From the NCBI GenBank assembly GCA_022225965.2, contig JAKJXP020000011.1, forward strand, positions 603,987-667,986: 64,000 bases of DNA. Reading direction: 5' to 3'. Under the pieces are notes generated by a model. The model saw only the letters and a list, made by a program, of their open reading frames with translations, was not told the origin of the DNA and ran no database searches. A program made the translations under genes and the position numbers. Of the stretch, positions 44,794 through 56,301 are shown one piece after another; position 1 is the first letter of the stretch, and each line of letters starts with the position of its first letter. This DNA comes from Diatrype stigma (taxonomy: Eukaryota > Ascomycota > Sordariomycetes > Xylariales > Diatrypaceae).

Positions 44794-46436
44794 GTCTTTA
44801 AAAGGTGGTGTAGCTGACTGGATGCTGACTTGCGTGGTTATGAACTGCTATCCTGCAAGTCCCGGAAGATGCAGTGGTTCTGTAGATCTACTCAAGTCCT
44901 GCCATAGGGAGGTCTGGAGACTTATTATAGGAAGCGAATGGAAAGACGACCTGCCATCAATAAGCAGCGCTGGGGCCAGAAAGATATACTCACCCCCGCC
45001 GGTTTGAGTCTGGCCGACGGTATAACAAGCCACCGAGCATGCCCGCGCTTGTAGCGCTGCACCAGAGGCAATGCCTACATGGAATCGGGAACTTTTCGAT
45101 ATTGCAGCTGAAACCTCCTAAGCCGACCTATCCGTTGACGCATATACTTCGTACACGGGCCCCCCTGGATTTCGCTGTTACCCCGCATCTTGAGGAGCAC
45201 TGGGCCGAACCTGAAAGTGCTTGCGAACCTCGCGGCTCCTGACCTCTACGAGCGATTAGGTAGGGAGGCAAGGGCAGACATTGATTTCGTAGCCCAGGTC
45301 CACTCTCCAGTGCTATAGTCAGCCAGCAGGCTGTGGTTTACTATGATTCATTTTATATCATTTGTGGAAGAGCTGAGGCGACTGAGGCTTAGCGTATCCC
45401 CTATAGCTAGCTTAACTAACCTCACTTAGGATTAGCCCTGGTATTGAACCCCTGAATGACATGATCCTAATTATAGATGCAGTATTCACGTATTCGGGTA
45501 CCTATTCATTGACTCATTCATTCATCGCGGTAAGATCTTCAGATTTGACACCGGACAGCGACGCATATCAATGACTGTTGCGGCCAGTGCCTGAGTTCAT
45601 TTGAATCCTTCCTTGAAGTGCTATTCGTATACTAACCTCACGTCAAATGGGGCTTGCATCGTGGCTGACCTGCAAGTTGCCCAGTATCACAACGTGATCC
45701 ATTGACGACAAAGGCCATTATACAGTTCGTTCTTTACTACGTGATATAATATTTATGTTGCCCGTAAACTAGCGGTGAAAACGAGCCTTCGCTGTCTTGA
45801 TCAGCTCCATTGGCACGTTACGCATCAGCCCAAGGTAACAGAGAGGTTCTACTCAGTCCCTGACTAGAACTTCCACCAAGTCGTTCGACTATGGTTTAGT
45901 TAGCTAGTGCGGTCCGGCCCGCCTGATGGTTGCGCGGAGGGGTAGATCAAGGTGCCATGTCATACCATTGGAATGTCTGGAATACGAGGTTGAGTAAGCA
46001 CTGGAGCTAATTGACCAATAGTCTCACTGGGTGCTGCTCAATACATGCATCAACCTTCCTCTGTATAGCACGTGTTTTCTGCAAATGTTTCAAAAAGGAT
46101 CAAATCGTGGCCATGAAGTTATATCTATTACACAATGAGACATCCGGGATTGGCCCAGTAGTCATGTAGTTTTATACGTTCCCACGCCATCAACCGCATT
46201 CAGTAGCATACAATATAGCCGATATGTATGTAATCTCGTATTGGTATAAGGTGCCATACATATGATAACTGCTCAATGGCCTCAGCTATACAACGTCGCA
46301 GAACTTCGAGTAGAGAAACATCTACACATATATAAAAGCAATATATTCCCGCCTACCGAGCGATACCCTCATATGCTTTTGGTTGATCGGACCTGCGAAA
46401 CCGCCATACTATCTCATTCAACGATTTTCCACCAGT
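44794..46436. other. intergenic, no gene recognised
   Basis: Between the hydrolase start and the split secreted-protein gene. No credible frames are present. A TATA-like TATATAAA occurs at 46329-46336, about 100 bases before the secreted-protein ATG. Confidence 0.5.
46329..46336 (+). promoter_or_regulatory. TATA-like box upstream of the split secreted-protein gene
   Basis: TATATAAA at 101 bases before the ATG at 46437. It fits a core promoter, so the gene's 5' side appears intact; its use is not shown. Confidence 0.45.
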
Positions 46437-46557
46437 ATGTTGTTCACACTGCTCGCTGCAGCTGCAGGCTTCACCACGGTTCCTATGGGGGCCGCTGCCG
46501 TTCTCCCTCGCCAAGATTCAGACCAAGTTTTCCATATCCCCTTCACCCACGCATACT
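46437..46557 (+). pseudogene. small secreted protein gene, 5' fragment (before hAT insertion)
   Basis: The ATG at 46437 opens a signal peptide (MLFTLLAAAAGFTTVPMGAAA), followed by VLPRQDSDQVFHIPF. The frame reaches 46557, where the transposon begins; 46550-46557 (CGCATACT) is the left copy of the target duplication. The LPRQ motif after the signal peptide resembles a Kex2-type dibasic or LxxR processing region often seen in fungal secreted proteins. With its 3' part at 49633-50124 this was one gene. Confidence 0.8.
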
Positions 46558-47699
46558 TAGGGTGTCACGCAACGCAACCTGTACAACGCGATTGCCACCA
46601 ATTGGTTGCCACCATCCTTTGCAACCCATCCATTCGGGATTTTTCCGAATTGCGCAACTTATAACGTAATCCACGATAACTTCCCTTGGTTACGCAATTA
46701 ATTGTACGTTATAATAACTAATAAAGCCCATTATTAATATTTCCTATTAAAATATATGGTTATATTAATAAATGGCTAATATATACCGCTATAACGGAAA
46801 ATATCGAAAGGTTAGGCATTAATATTTATCAAGTCCAAGCTTAATAATAAAACCTTCGAAAACGTTTAGGCATTGGATTTTTTCCCCCGGTCCTAATAAT
46901 CCTTAAATTTTACGATTGTTTTATTTATTATTTCGCAATAACTTTTATTTTAAACGATATTAATAGCGATATCTTTAACGGTATTAATTCGGATATTATT
47001 TCCAAATAAATCCCTCGATTTTAACCGATCCGTTTCGAATCTTATTTCGATATTCTTGCCGACGATTTTATTTTCGAAATACGCTTAATTCAAAAGTTCT
47101 TAAGTTTTATTATAACAAAAGCTATTAGGCCGCATTAAAAATGGATTTAAATATTCGAATACGATATATTAAATAATAATAACGACCGTAATTAAATGTA
47201 TAAGATGTATTTTAAATAAAACGCTTATACCGTTAGTTATTTTTTATACCGCGGAACGTAAAATTATATAAATTACTTATATTACGTATATAATATATTC
47301 GCACCGCCGAAGCAAACGAAATTTCGGCTATAAAAAAAGAATAAAGCCCGTATATCGAAAAAACCTTTTTAATTGCTTTTTATTACCAATTATTTCGGAT
47401 TAAACCTTAATATGTTTCGAAAATAAATAATTGCAAATAACTTATTAAAAAACTTTAATAAGCAGGTTTTTCGGGGGCTATTAATTAACTGAATTATTAA
47501 ATGAAACCGTTTCTTTCGAATTATTAAAAAATCCGGGCTTCGCCGAATTTTCGAATATCTTAACCTTTCCGTTAAAATTCAAAAAGCTTATATATTCCGC
47601 ATTACAGTATATAAGATAATTATTAAGGCATTTTATTAAAGCAAAAACGCTATTATTAAAGCTTTATAAAATTCGTCCGGCTTAATTTATTTAGTTTTT

Positions 47700-48155
47700 A
47701 ATAAATGGCGTTTAAATAATCGGCATTTTTTATATGATATTTATTGCTTTTTTAAAAATAAAAACGATACGTTTACGAAGCTTGTTTTCGGCCTTTTCGA
47801 ATTCGCTTTACGCCATATAAGTGCTAACGTTATTAAAGCAATTATTAAATTAATCGAAACCTACGAAATCTTTAAAGAAAAGATCGATTATTTTATTTTC
47901 GATAACGCAACCGTTAATAATATAACATTAAATACAATCGAAAAGAAATTCGGATTTATTAGGCGCAAGCGGCGGGGCCATTATATTGGATATATTTTTA
48001 ATTTAATTATAAAGGCCTTATTATTTAGGCATAATATAAAAGCATTTAAAGCAGAAATAAACGGCAAAAAAGCTTTAATAAAAGCTAAATACGAATTTTG
48101 GCGAAAAAAAAGGCCCGTTGGCAAATTTTATAATATTGTTATCTATATTTATTAA
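47700..48155 (+). pseudogene. hAT transposase relic, catalytic-core region
   Basis: Reading + strand codons in phase with 47901, the stretch includes FDNATVNN and, after a basic RRKRRGH, YIFNLIIKALLF. Family members have DNAxNND followed by RRxRCxGHIINLVAxAFL. The order and spacing match; the usual Cys before GH is absent, consistent with mutation. The frame ends at a stop at 48153-48155. It is part of the element at 46558-49632. Confidence 0.85.
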
Positions 48156-49040
48156 TTTAACAAATTAATTAATATGCTTCGTTATATATAACGTATCCTT
48201 TTTATTACGAATACCTCGAATATCCCTTTTAATAAAATCTTCGACGTTATTTTCGATAACGCTATATGCTGGTTTTTATAATATTATATAATTAAACGTG
48301 CCTTTAATTTTCGGTTTTTTTTCGAAATCCTAATATAATAGTTCCGCCGTAAATGGAATGCCGAAAATCGTACGCGGGCGGACTGCATTAAAAAAGGCAT
48401 TAAAAAACCCGTTATTTTTTAACCGGGTTATTAATTAATCGATTACGATTAAAATGTTCTTAGCTTTACGATAAAGGTTCTTTATTTTTTCGAAATTGCT
48501 ATAAAAAGGCTTAAAAGGGATGGCATTTATTACGTCCGGAAAAAAGAAATTATCCGTTTTTTCGGAAACATTTAAGAAGTTATTCCTATATACGAATAGT
48601 TATTAATAAAACTTAAAGGCTTTAAAATACGCGCTATTTAATTTCCGGATTCGAAATTTATTGCTGCTAACGTTAATTTAACTTAAATAAAGCTTAATAA
48701 ATATTATAATATACTTAACGATATATTTATTTATTACATTATTATTACCCTTTATTTTGCCTTTTAATAAAAATAATTAAAGGGAATTTAAAAAAATTAT
48801 TCCGAATAAATTACTAAAACCAAAGCAATTATAAAAAAAATATGAAATAATAATTATTTCCTAAAAACCGTTTTTTTGCGGTTAAATCCCGAATCCGTTA
48901 TATAATAAGAAAATTCCATTAATAAATTCGACGAATATATATAAAACTAACAATTCGGTAACGCAACGTTTTCGAAAAAAAGCCGTAGCTTTAACGATGC
49001 TTTTAATAAATACAAAACCTAATATAACGATATACATTTA

Positions 49041-49238
49041 AACAATAAATACGTAAAGAATTTTATCGCCTATTGGAAAACGAAGAAATACCGGTACTTA
49101 CGCTTATCCGAAATGGCATTCGATTTTCTTACGATCCAAGCCATATTTATTAAATACGAGCGGCTTTTTTCGGTTATAAGCAAAATGCTTACCGACGTAC
49201 GGAATTATCTTAAAATCGATACGATCGAAATGTATTAA
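49041..49238 (+). pseudogene. hAT transposase relic, C-terminal dimerisation region
   Basis: The frame reads NFIAYWKTKKYRYLRLSEMA, then FDFLTIQAIFIKYERLFSV, then a tail ending at TAA (49236-49238). Family members read YWxxxxxYPxLSxMAxDxLSIPAxSAxxERxFS, so this is the hobo/Ac/Tam3 C-terminal dimerisation domain with RIP-type substitutions. Confidence 0.9.
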
Positions 49239-49632
49239 GTCTTACGTTCGTAACATAAAATAGGCCTATTCGATAATTTCGATTTATCGTTAATTTCGGT
49301 TATTAAAAAAGAAAAACTTTTACGGGCCGAAAGGATAATTCCAAACGAATTTAAACAATAAGTAACGACATAAATTAATATAACTATTAAAGCAAAATCG
49401 GAAATAATAGGCTTAATAAATATAAATATTAAATAAAACGTTACCAATAATTTTTCTGGATTTTATATATAGCTTTACTTTTATCCTATTCGAATGCAAT
49501 TAATGCAACGTAATTGCAATTTAATTGCAATTGCATAACGGCAATCCACCGAATTTAAAGGGGTGGTTGCAGCTACTGCAACCCATCCACCGAAGGTCTT
49601 GGTTGCAGTGGATTACGTTGCGTAACACCCTG

Positions 49633-50124
49633 CGCATATTCGCCTAGCGGCAGACCTGGCTCTGGCGTTTACTGTTCCGTGAACTATATGTGGTGGTCAT
49701 ATTAACCCCAGCCCATCAGCTGAAAACAAATGATGTCTGACTGACAGTCCGTGTATCATACTATATAGTCACCATCACGGACGTCGCAACCGATACCACA
49801 ACGCAGTGCTACGGTCAGCGCGGCCCGTGCGCCTGGTCGACGCCGGAGCCTCCACCGGAGAAGCCCCTGGATAAGGACCACCCGGCGGAGTGCGACGACC
49901 CGAGCTTCAGCTTCTACGTCACCGCGTGGGAGTACGTGTCCAACTACAGCATAGTCGTCTCCCACGTGGTCGACGGCAGCGGTGGGGTGGTGCACACCGG
50001 CCCCAGCGGGACCCTCGACTACGAGACGTACCGCGACTCGTTTCGGGAAAGTTGTGCCGCGAGCGGGTTCTGTGATGCCGTGATTCAGAACGATACGAAC
50101 CCAATTGCCATACCGTTTGTTTGA
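49633..50124 (+). pseudogene. small secreted protein gene, 3' fragment (after hAT insertion)
   Basis: The right target-duplication copy (49633-49640) is followed by sequence that continues the secreted-protein frame (A-Y-S-P-S-G-R-P-G-S-G-V-Y-C). One intron then lies between about 49680 and 49770; I could not fix its donor. The final exon reads ITDVATDTTTQCYGQRGPC and on through two more Cys pairs to the stop at 50124. At least six cysteines and Asn-glycosylation sites suggest a disulphide-bonded secreted protein of about 180 residues. The family is not recognised. Confidence 0.75.
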
Positions 50125-53062
50125 GTTACTAGGAAACTGCCTGCGGAAGCTTCGCCATGACGCGATGAGTTATGATACATCAACGAAGCAAGTACATGTA
50201 ATTAGAACGAAGGCCCTGATGATAGCATAGGCTTTGAGCCCTACCACATGAGAGGGGTGAAGATACATGTTGATTTAGCCTCTCTAGGTCCTGGCCGACA
50301 TGCTTCGTCATCTGGCGCCCGATGCATCACCGACCAACCGCAGAAGATGCTGGCAAGGGTCTATTTCTTCAATGGAATAAGAGGAAAACAAATATATTTT
50401 CTTGTCATTTGTGTCTATATCCGCTATGAAGCCACTCTTATTTGATCCCCTTAGCCTAACAACAGCAGATGCGGTTTTATCTGGCAGACGCGTCAATACC
50501 GGAGTGTTATTGACGGAGAAAGGGGGTATCAAACACTATCCTTGTATAACGTTCCACGTGATCGATTAGAATATGTGGCATATAGCAGAGAGGGATAATT
50601 GTCTATCTAGATACCAGCTTTCTAAGCTTTAGCTGGAAGCGCAGTAATAGAGGGAATAGTGTAGTGTAATGCCTCGGATAGAAATTATACCGTTCTGGTG
50701 GAGCGTTCTCTAGCTCCTATCTCCGAATGGAGCCCCTGACTTGCAACACCTTGGTAGACCTTCTAGTATATTCCCCTGGAGTAATTCAAGGTTTGTAACT
50801 AGAAATCCTCGTGGTCCTTTCCGCTCATTGAACGGCCATACTTTGGATTAGTCGGTCGACATATAGTATTCTTGCTACAACACTCCATATCTCGGATCCG
50901 TTAACCAGAACGTTAACACCCACAGTGCTTTTACGGACCCTGGTGTGATAATTAATCTAAATAAGCTTATTCATTTTCATAAGGACGATGGAATTTACCT
51001 ATCCCTCGGGCCTTGGTTGGATCCAACGTCTATCTCCAGGTAACACTAGGCTGTATCCCCTTGAGCCTTATAAGCGAATAGGGATACATGTATAGACAAT
51101 CTTCGCCATCAATATGCAGGGTACGTTACACGGCAGGCCTAGATCGCGGATAACAGCGTCGGCAAATTAAAACCCTTGTGGGACAGGGCACCGTCTTGGC
51201 AGTTGTGAATGCTACCCGGGGATCTGGTTACATAACGTGGAAATTTCTTTCGTCGAGAGGAAAGGGGCCAAAGTTATGCTTCTGTCCTCCAGTCGTCAGC
51301 ACATGGTAACGCACAGCTCCTACGGCCTGCCGATCATCTAGTGTGGAAGAACCAAACATCTCACTGACAGTTCGGTACCATCGCATATACATACGCTTAC
51401 TGCACTTATTAAATCACTGAGAAATATTCGCCAAGACATCGAACTAAAAAACCTATGCGCTGTAGTTACCTAGTGCTGCTGTTTCATCGGTGGTGGTTGC
51501 AATTCGCAACTCCAATGGAAATCACACACAAGCGAAGGCGTCGCTTGAACCCGCCACACACCAAAGAAGGTGATGAAATCCAGAATTCACAGCTCAAACT
51601 TACACCAGCAGCTCACACGGCTTCACTTTTATGGCACGAGGTTCTTTTAATGCCAAGTAGAGGCGGATATCGGATGCAGGTTGGCGCAGAGTAACACTAG
51701 TCGCTAAGAAAATAAAGCGGTTTCCCCATCTGCCAGGATCCGCCTTCTCCTGTAAGCTCTGCTCAGTTTAGGGGTGTCATACGCTGATTATTTTGAAGCC
51801 CAAGTGGCGTCCAGCAAGGTTGTGTCGATCTATTGTGACAGCGTCGAAGTACTTAAGGCTGAAACTATCAATGTTTACTAATCGGTTATCAAGGTTTACA
51901 TGAGGCACGATAAGCAAGTCCATGTAGGCTCAAAACCATTCGATGAAGCATGGCAGAGGTTACGTATGCCTTCGACGTTGCTTCTGCCCCGACATTGTGC
52001 TCGCCTACACAACTTTCGGCATCTTAGCATGAATTAATTATGCTGTGGGCTGTGCGTGCGCTCGTACGACCTCGCACACCTTGTGTGTTTTGTTCAACAT
52101 CCCCTTATCAACCGTATCAACGATTGGGTTCATTGCAGACCGCCAACCCCATCATGTCTCTTCATCGCTGCCAGCTTCCGATGACACATTCTCATAGGCT
52201 TCCAATGATACAGTCTCGTGTAGTACAAATACAAGGCTGAAACGTCGCACACACACCCGTCGTGTTAGTCTCTTAGCTGAATGCTTAATATTCTTTTTCT
52301 TGCAAGTTTAAAGACAATACTATTGACCCATAGCTCTTTGTGTGGCGCGGGACGGAAGCGAGCGCGCGGGATGTCTTAAAAGCTAACCGACGCCACCGAT
52401 ATACACCGACAGACGGCACAATGCCTATCGGTAGCTTGGTCAAGCTCCGATGCCTCCGTGTTCATTCTGGAAGTGTGTAAGTATAAGACTGCTCCATAGT
52501 TTCGTGGGAATCTAACCTCTATCTAATAGGCAGGTGACCTCGGTCCAGCGAATGACTGCAATGCAACCCGGCAAGTCGTAGTATTATAGTAGCGGAGACA
52601 TGCCGAGGTCCATCTTCCCCGTCTTCTCCACGCCACTGAGTTACAGTATCCCCACGATCCGAGCGCAGAATTGCGGGGATGGTCGAACCGGCACAACCGC
52701 CGTGGCTGGTGCAGAAAGTAGAATGGTCTTTTATAGGCCCATTATACTAGTCAAAGATCGTCGCCCCCTGCCTTCTCGGAGTTAGGAATCTACCAAGTCA
52801 CTCCTTCGCTTTCGCATCGTTCTGCATTGCGTTTCCCCCCTCATAGCATCGCTTGGAATTTGGGACATTGGTATTTCCTTCGCCATCTAGCTGACGCAGA
52901 TGCGTCTTGTTGCTCCAAGTTGCATCTCATGATTCATTCATTCTTGAACTAGCAATCAACTGCAATATACTCCACTGGAAGTCATCACATAACTAAGCCA
53001 TCTTCTTCTAAGCATCTAGTCATTGAAACCACTGAGTATAAGTAGCCCGACTTGGACGAGCC
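50125..53062. other. 2.9-kb intergenic region, no gene recognised
   Basis: Only frames of 60-80 codons without support (such as 51455-51694 and 52040-52240). The right end is presumably the promoter of the CoA ligase gene. No tRNA or repeat of note. Confidence 0.5.
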
Positions 53063-54999
53063 ATGGTTGTCACATCGCGTTGGTCGGTGGACATCCCGAA
53101 ATCCTCAATTCAAAAATGGGTATTCGGATCATCGTCCGCCTCTCTCTCGGACAAGCCACAGTTCATCGATCCTGAGCGCCCGGATACGCACTTCTTGACG
53201 CAGGCCGACTACCTACTATGGTCCAAGCGGGTGGCCGTGGGCTTGCAAAAAGCCGGCCTGAGGCTAGGCGACCGGGTGTTGCTGTTCTCCGGTAACAATC
53301 TCTTCACCCCGACGATCTTCATGGGCGTCCTAATGGCGGGTGGCATATTCACCGGTGCCAACCCGAGTTTCGTCGCCCGCGAGCTGGCCTATCAGCTGAA
53401 AGACAGCGGCGCCTCGTTCTTGATAGCAGCGGGCTCCAGTATGGACATCGCGCTGGGGGCTGCAAGCGAAGCTGGTCTTCCTAAGAATCGCGTCTACAGC
53501 TTCGATGATACGGCGCTTGACGCGAGTCCCGGGAAGACAATCTCGGGGGTCCAGCACTGGACCGCCCTGCTGGCGCCAAAGAATGAGGCGGCCGGGTTCG
53601 ATTGGGTAGAGCCGACAGATCCCAAGACAACGATATGTTGCCTCAACTATAGCTCCGGGACTACTGGCGTGCCCAAAGGGGTGGAGATCACTCACTACAA
53701 CTACGTCGCCAATGGCGTCGGGGTTATCTTCATGTCTGAGAACAACCAGCCGGACTACGAAGAGTGGAGGAAACGCTCTCGGCAGCTCTGCTTCCTGCCG
53801 CTGTACCACGCCTTTGGACAGACGTACTACACATGCAACTTTGCCAAGCTCGGGATACCTGTCTACATGATGCCGTCTTTCAATTTCGAGAAGATGCTGC
53901 AGTACGTGGAGAAGTTCCGTATCAACTCGCTCATGGCTGTGCCACCGATCGTCGTAGCGCTTGCGAAACACCCCTCAAGCAAGAAGTACGATCTCAGCAG
54001 CATCGAAAACATCAGCTGCGGCGCAGCCCCTTTAGGCAAGGTAAGACTCAGACACCCTGTTGTGTCCTTTTGCCGCCTATCTGAAAGGAGATTGGATTGG
54101 CGCCAAGCCAATTACACCCACCCCTTAGCATTTGAGATGGGATAGTCGAGACCCAATTGTTAGAGTGGTTACTAACATCGGCCTGTAATATAGGAGATCA
54201 TCGACGAGGTCGTCAAGCTCTGGCCCGCAGGCGCCGTAACGGTGCGCCAGGGCTGGGGAATGACAGAGGTAACGTGCTCTTCCATGGCCTGGGACAACGA
54301 CGTAGTCTGCTCGTCAGCGGCGGCTGTGGGCGAGCTGATGCCGAACTACCGGGCGCGCATCGTGAAGCCCGACTCCGGGGCCGAGGTGACGACGGCCAAC
54401 GAGCCCGGCGAGCTGTGGGTCTCGGGCCCCACGCTCATGCAGGGCTACTGGAACAAGCCGGAGGCGACGCGAAGCACGGTCGTCGTTGACGCCGACGGCA
54501 CGCGCTGGCTCAAGACGGGCGACATCGCGTATATCGAGGCGTACCAGCCCGGCGGGCTGTGGCACATCGTCGACCGCCTCAAGGAGCTCATCAAGGTCAA
54601 GGGAAACCAGGTGGCGCCGGCCGAGCTCGAGGCTGTGCTCCTCGAAAATAGGGGCGTCGCCGACGCCGCCGTCGTCGGCGTCACCATCAACGGGGAGGAG
54701 GTGCCGCGGGCTTACGTCGTACCGGACCCCGCCGTCAAGCAGTCCGAGAAGGACGTCGCGGCCTGGATGGAGGGCAAGGTCGTGCGCTACAAGCATCTGC
54801 GTGGCGGCGTCAAGTTCGTGGAGTCCATACCCAAGAATCCCGTAAGTCCCCCCTCCCCTTGTCCTCCGGGAGTGAATTGGCTGACCAAGGGCGTTTTGTT
54901 TCGTCCATCTAGTCCGGAAAGATACTACGCAGACAGATTCGGGACCAGGCCGCCAAGGAGGTCGGTGACAGGAAACCTAGCGCTTCGAAGTTGGCATAG
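53063..54999 (+). CDS. 4-coumarate-CoA-ligase-like acyl-CoA synthetase (ANL superfamily)
   Basis: Exons 53063-54040, 54194-54841 and 54913-54999 are joined in phase 0 by introns of 153 bases (GTAAGA...TAG) and 71 bases (GTAAGT...TAG), giving 570 residues. The P-loop YSSGTTGVPKGV, the PLYHAFGQ region, GAAPLGK, GWGMTE, TGDIAY, DRLKELIKVKGNQVAPAELE and the catalytic-Lys motif SGKILRR (on the last exon) are all present, so the adenylation and thioesterification machinery is complete. Substrate is probably a phenylpropanoid, medium- or long-chain acid; the sequence cannot decide. The C-terminus is SKLA, one residue beyond the peroxisomal signal SKL that related fungal enzymes carry. Confidence 0.93.
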
Positions 55000-55542
55000 C
55001 AGGGTGTTGGGCGTAAATATTGGGCATGTGATAGATATACAGTAACTAGCATCGAAGCGTATCGTACATAATATACGTGCTTTGAATAATGTTTCACTGT
55101 CGCCCGGGAGTTATGTGTCGGACCAGAGGAAAACGTAAATATCGTTTCACCGTGGTTCGCCGTCAACCTTAAAAGAGCGGCTACGGAAATACTCCAATAT
55201 GAGTTCCCAAAAAGGGGGGCTTCCTCAATTGGCTTGTGTCAATGTGGTACACACTTTGGCCACACCAGAACAGTGGGTTGACAAACTACATGCCAACTTA
55301 GCATTTGTCCTTGATCGAGGGACCTATACGGGGCCGTCGGGGAACCGAGCACTTACACCTATATTGAAACTATGTGTACCATGCACATATAGCGTTTTGC
55401 TTCTAGATAAAGTCGTCTCTCTAAAAGGAGGCCTCTACTCGTTCTTTCCCAATAGTCCCTCTACATAATCTATTGTTTTTCCTCAAAACATCGCATGTAA
55501 TCATTATAGGAGGCAGTATCAATTATAGCATATCAGCATAGA
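55000..55542. other. intergenic, no gene recognised
   Basis: The 3' flank of the CoA ligase gene and the promoter of the His-rich protein. An 89-codon frame at 55199-55468 has no support. Confidence 0.5.
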
Positions 55543-56301
55543 ATGGGGATGCTACGATACCTAACCACCCTTTTGGGTAGCCAGGCGGCCAGCGCTCTGC
55601 TCGCCTCGCCTCGAACAGAGGCGCTCACCTCCGAGATTGATTCCTACACGTTTTCTAGCCCCGAGTCTAGCCTCAATCTCAAGACATACAAACATCCACG
55701 ACCACCCGTGGCAACCCCTGAATTCACGACGATGACGACAGCCATCAGTCGAACCGATACTACTTCTATGGGACATGAGAGCCTTGAGTCCACGACAATG
55801 ATAGTCACGCACACTTATACCTATACTGCACCCGACGGTCACCATTACCCCCACTATTCAAGACTAGGATATAACCATACCGGCACAGAGTCGTGGCCTG
55901 GCCACACGCTGCCGGGACACCACCGCACGAGGCCGGGCGGCATCCACCGTCCCCCGAAGCACAGACCCACCGGTACGGGCCACGACCAGGGCGACGGCGG
56001 CCATGGCGATCCCCACCATACGAGGCCCTGGGATCACCACCCCCACGCGAACTGCACCTTCACGCAAACCATCACTGTCCACGAACCCGCCGCACGCGGA
56101 AGTAGCACGGTAGTCCTTGAGACGTATAGCTGGCAACCGACGAGCGTCACGGGTTCGGAGGAACACAGCACCACGTCTATAGACGAGAAGCCGGCCGTCA
56201 CCACCGATGGCGGCGAAGACCCAATGATAGTCACGATCGCGCACCCGGGGTTTACGATCAAGGTCTCTATGCCGGCACCTGGGGACGGTGAATCTGAGTG
56301 A
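55543..56301 (+). CDS. predicted secreted His/Pro/Thr-rich protein
   Basis: An intronless frame of 252 residues. Residues 3-21 (MLRYLTTLLGSQAASALLA) resemble a weak signal peptide. The middle (about residues 100-170) is extremely rich in His, Gly, Pro and Arg (APDGHHYPHYS, HRTRPGGIHRPPKHRPTGTG, DPHHTRPWDHHPH). Both sides are Ser/Thr-rich and likely O-glycosylated, with TFTQTITV and TMIVTHTYTYT beta-type repeats like those of fungal cell-wall proteins. His density suggests metal binding, an inference only. No GPI signal is obvious. No homologous family is recognised; the open frame, composition and signal peptide are what support a gene here. Confidence 0.6.
   Translation: MGMLRYLTTLLGSQAASALLASPRTEALTSEIDSYTFSSPESSLNLKTYKHPRPPVATPEFTTMTTAISRTDTTSMGHESLESTTMIVTHTYTYTAPDGHHYPHYSRLGYNHTGTESWPGHTLPGHHRTRPGGIHRPPKHRPTGTGHDQGDGGHGDPHHTRPWDHHPHANCTFTQTITVHEPAARGSSTVVLETYSWQPTSVTGSEEHSTTSIDEKPAVTTDGGEDPMIVTIAHPGFTIKVSMPAPGDGESE

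Larger units (their letters stand above)
46558..49632 (+). mobile_element. RIP-degraded hAT transposon (3,075 bases)
   Basis: The ends are short inverted repeats: left TAGGGTGTCACGCAACG, right (reverse complement) CAGGGTGTTACGCAACG. The CAGGG start is typical of hAT elements. The flanks are CGCATACT (46550-46557) and CGCATATT (49633-49640), an 8-base duplication with one C/T difference. The interior is very AT-rich, with CpA rare and TpA common while CpG persists, as expected after RIP. On the + strand two stretches still read as hAT transposase (47700-48155 and 49041-49238). Many stop codons are present elsewhere, so it is inactive. Confidence 0.92.
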
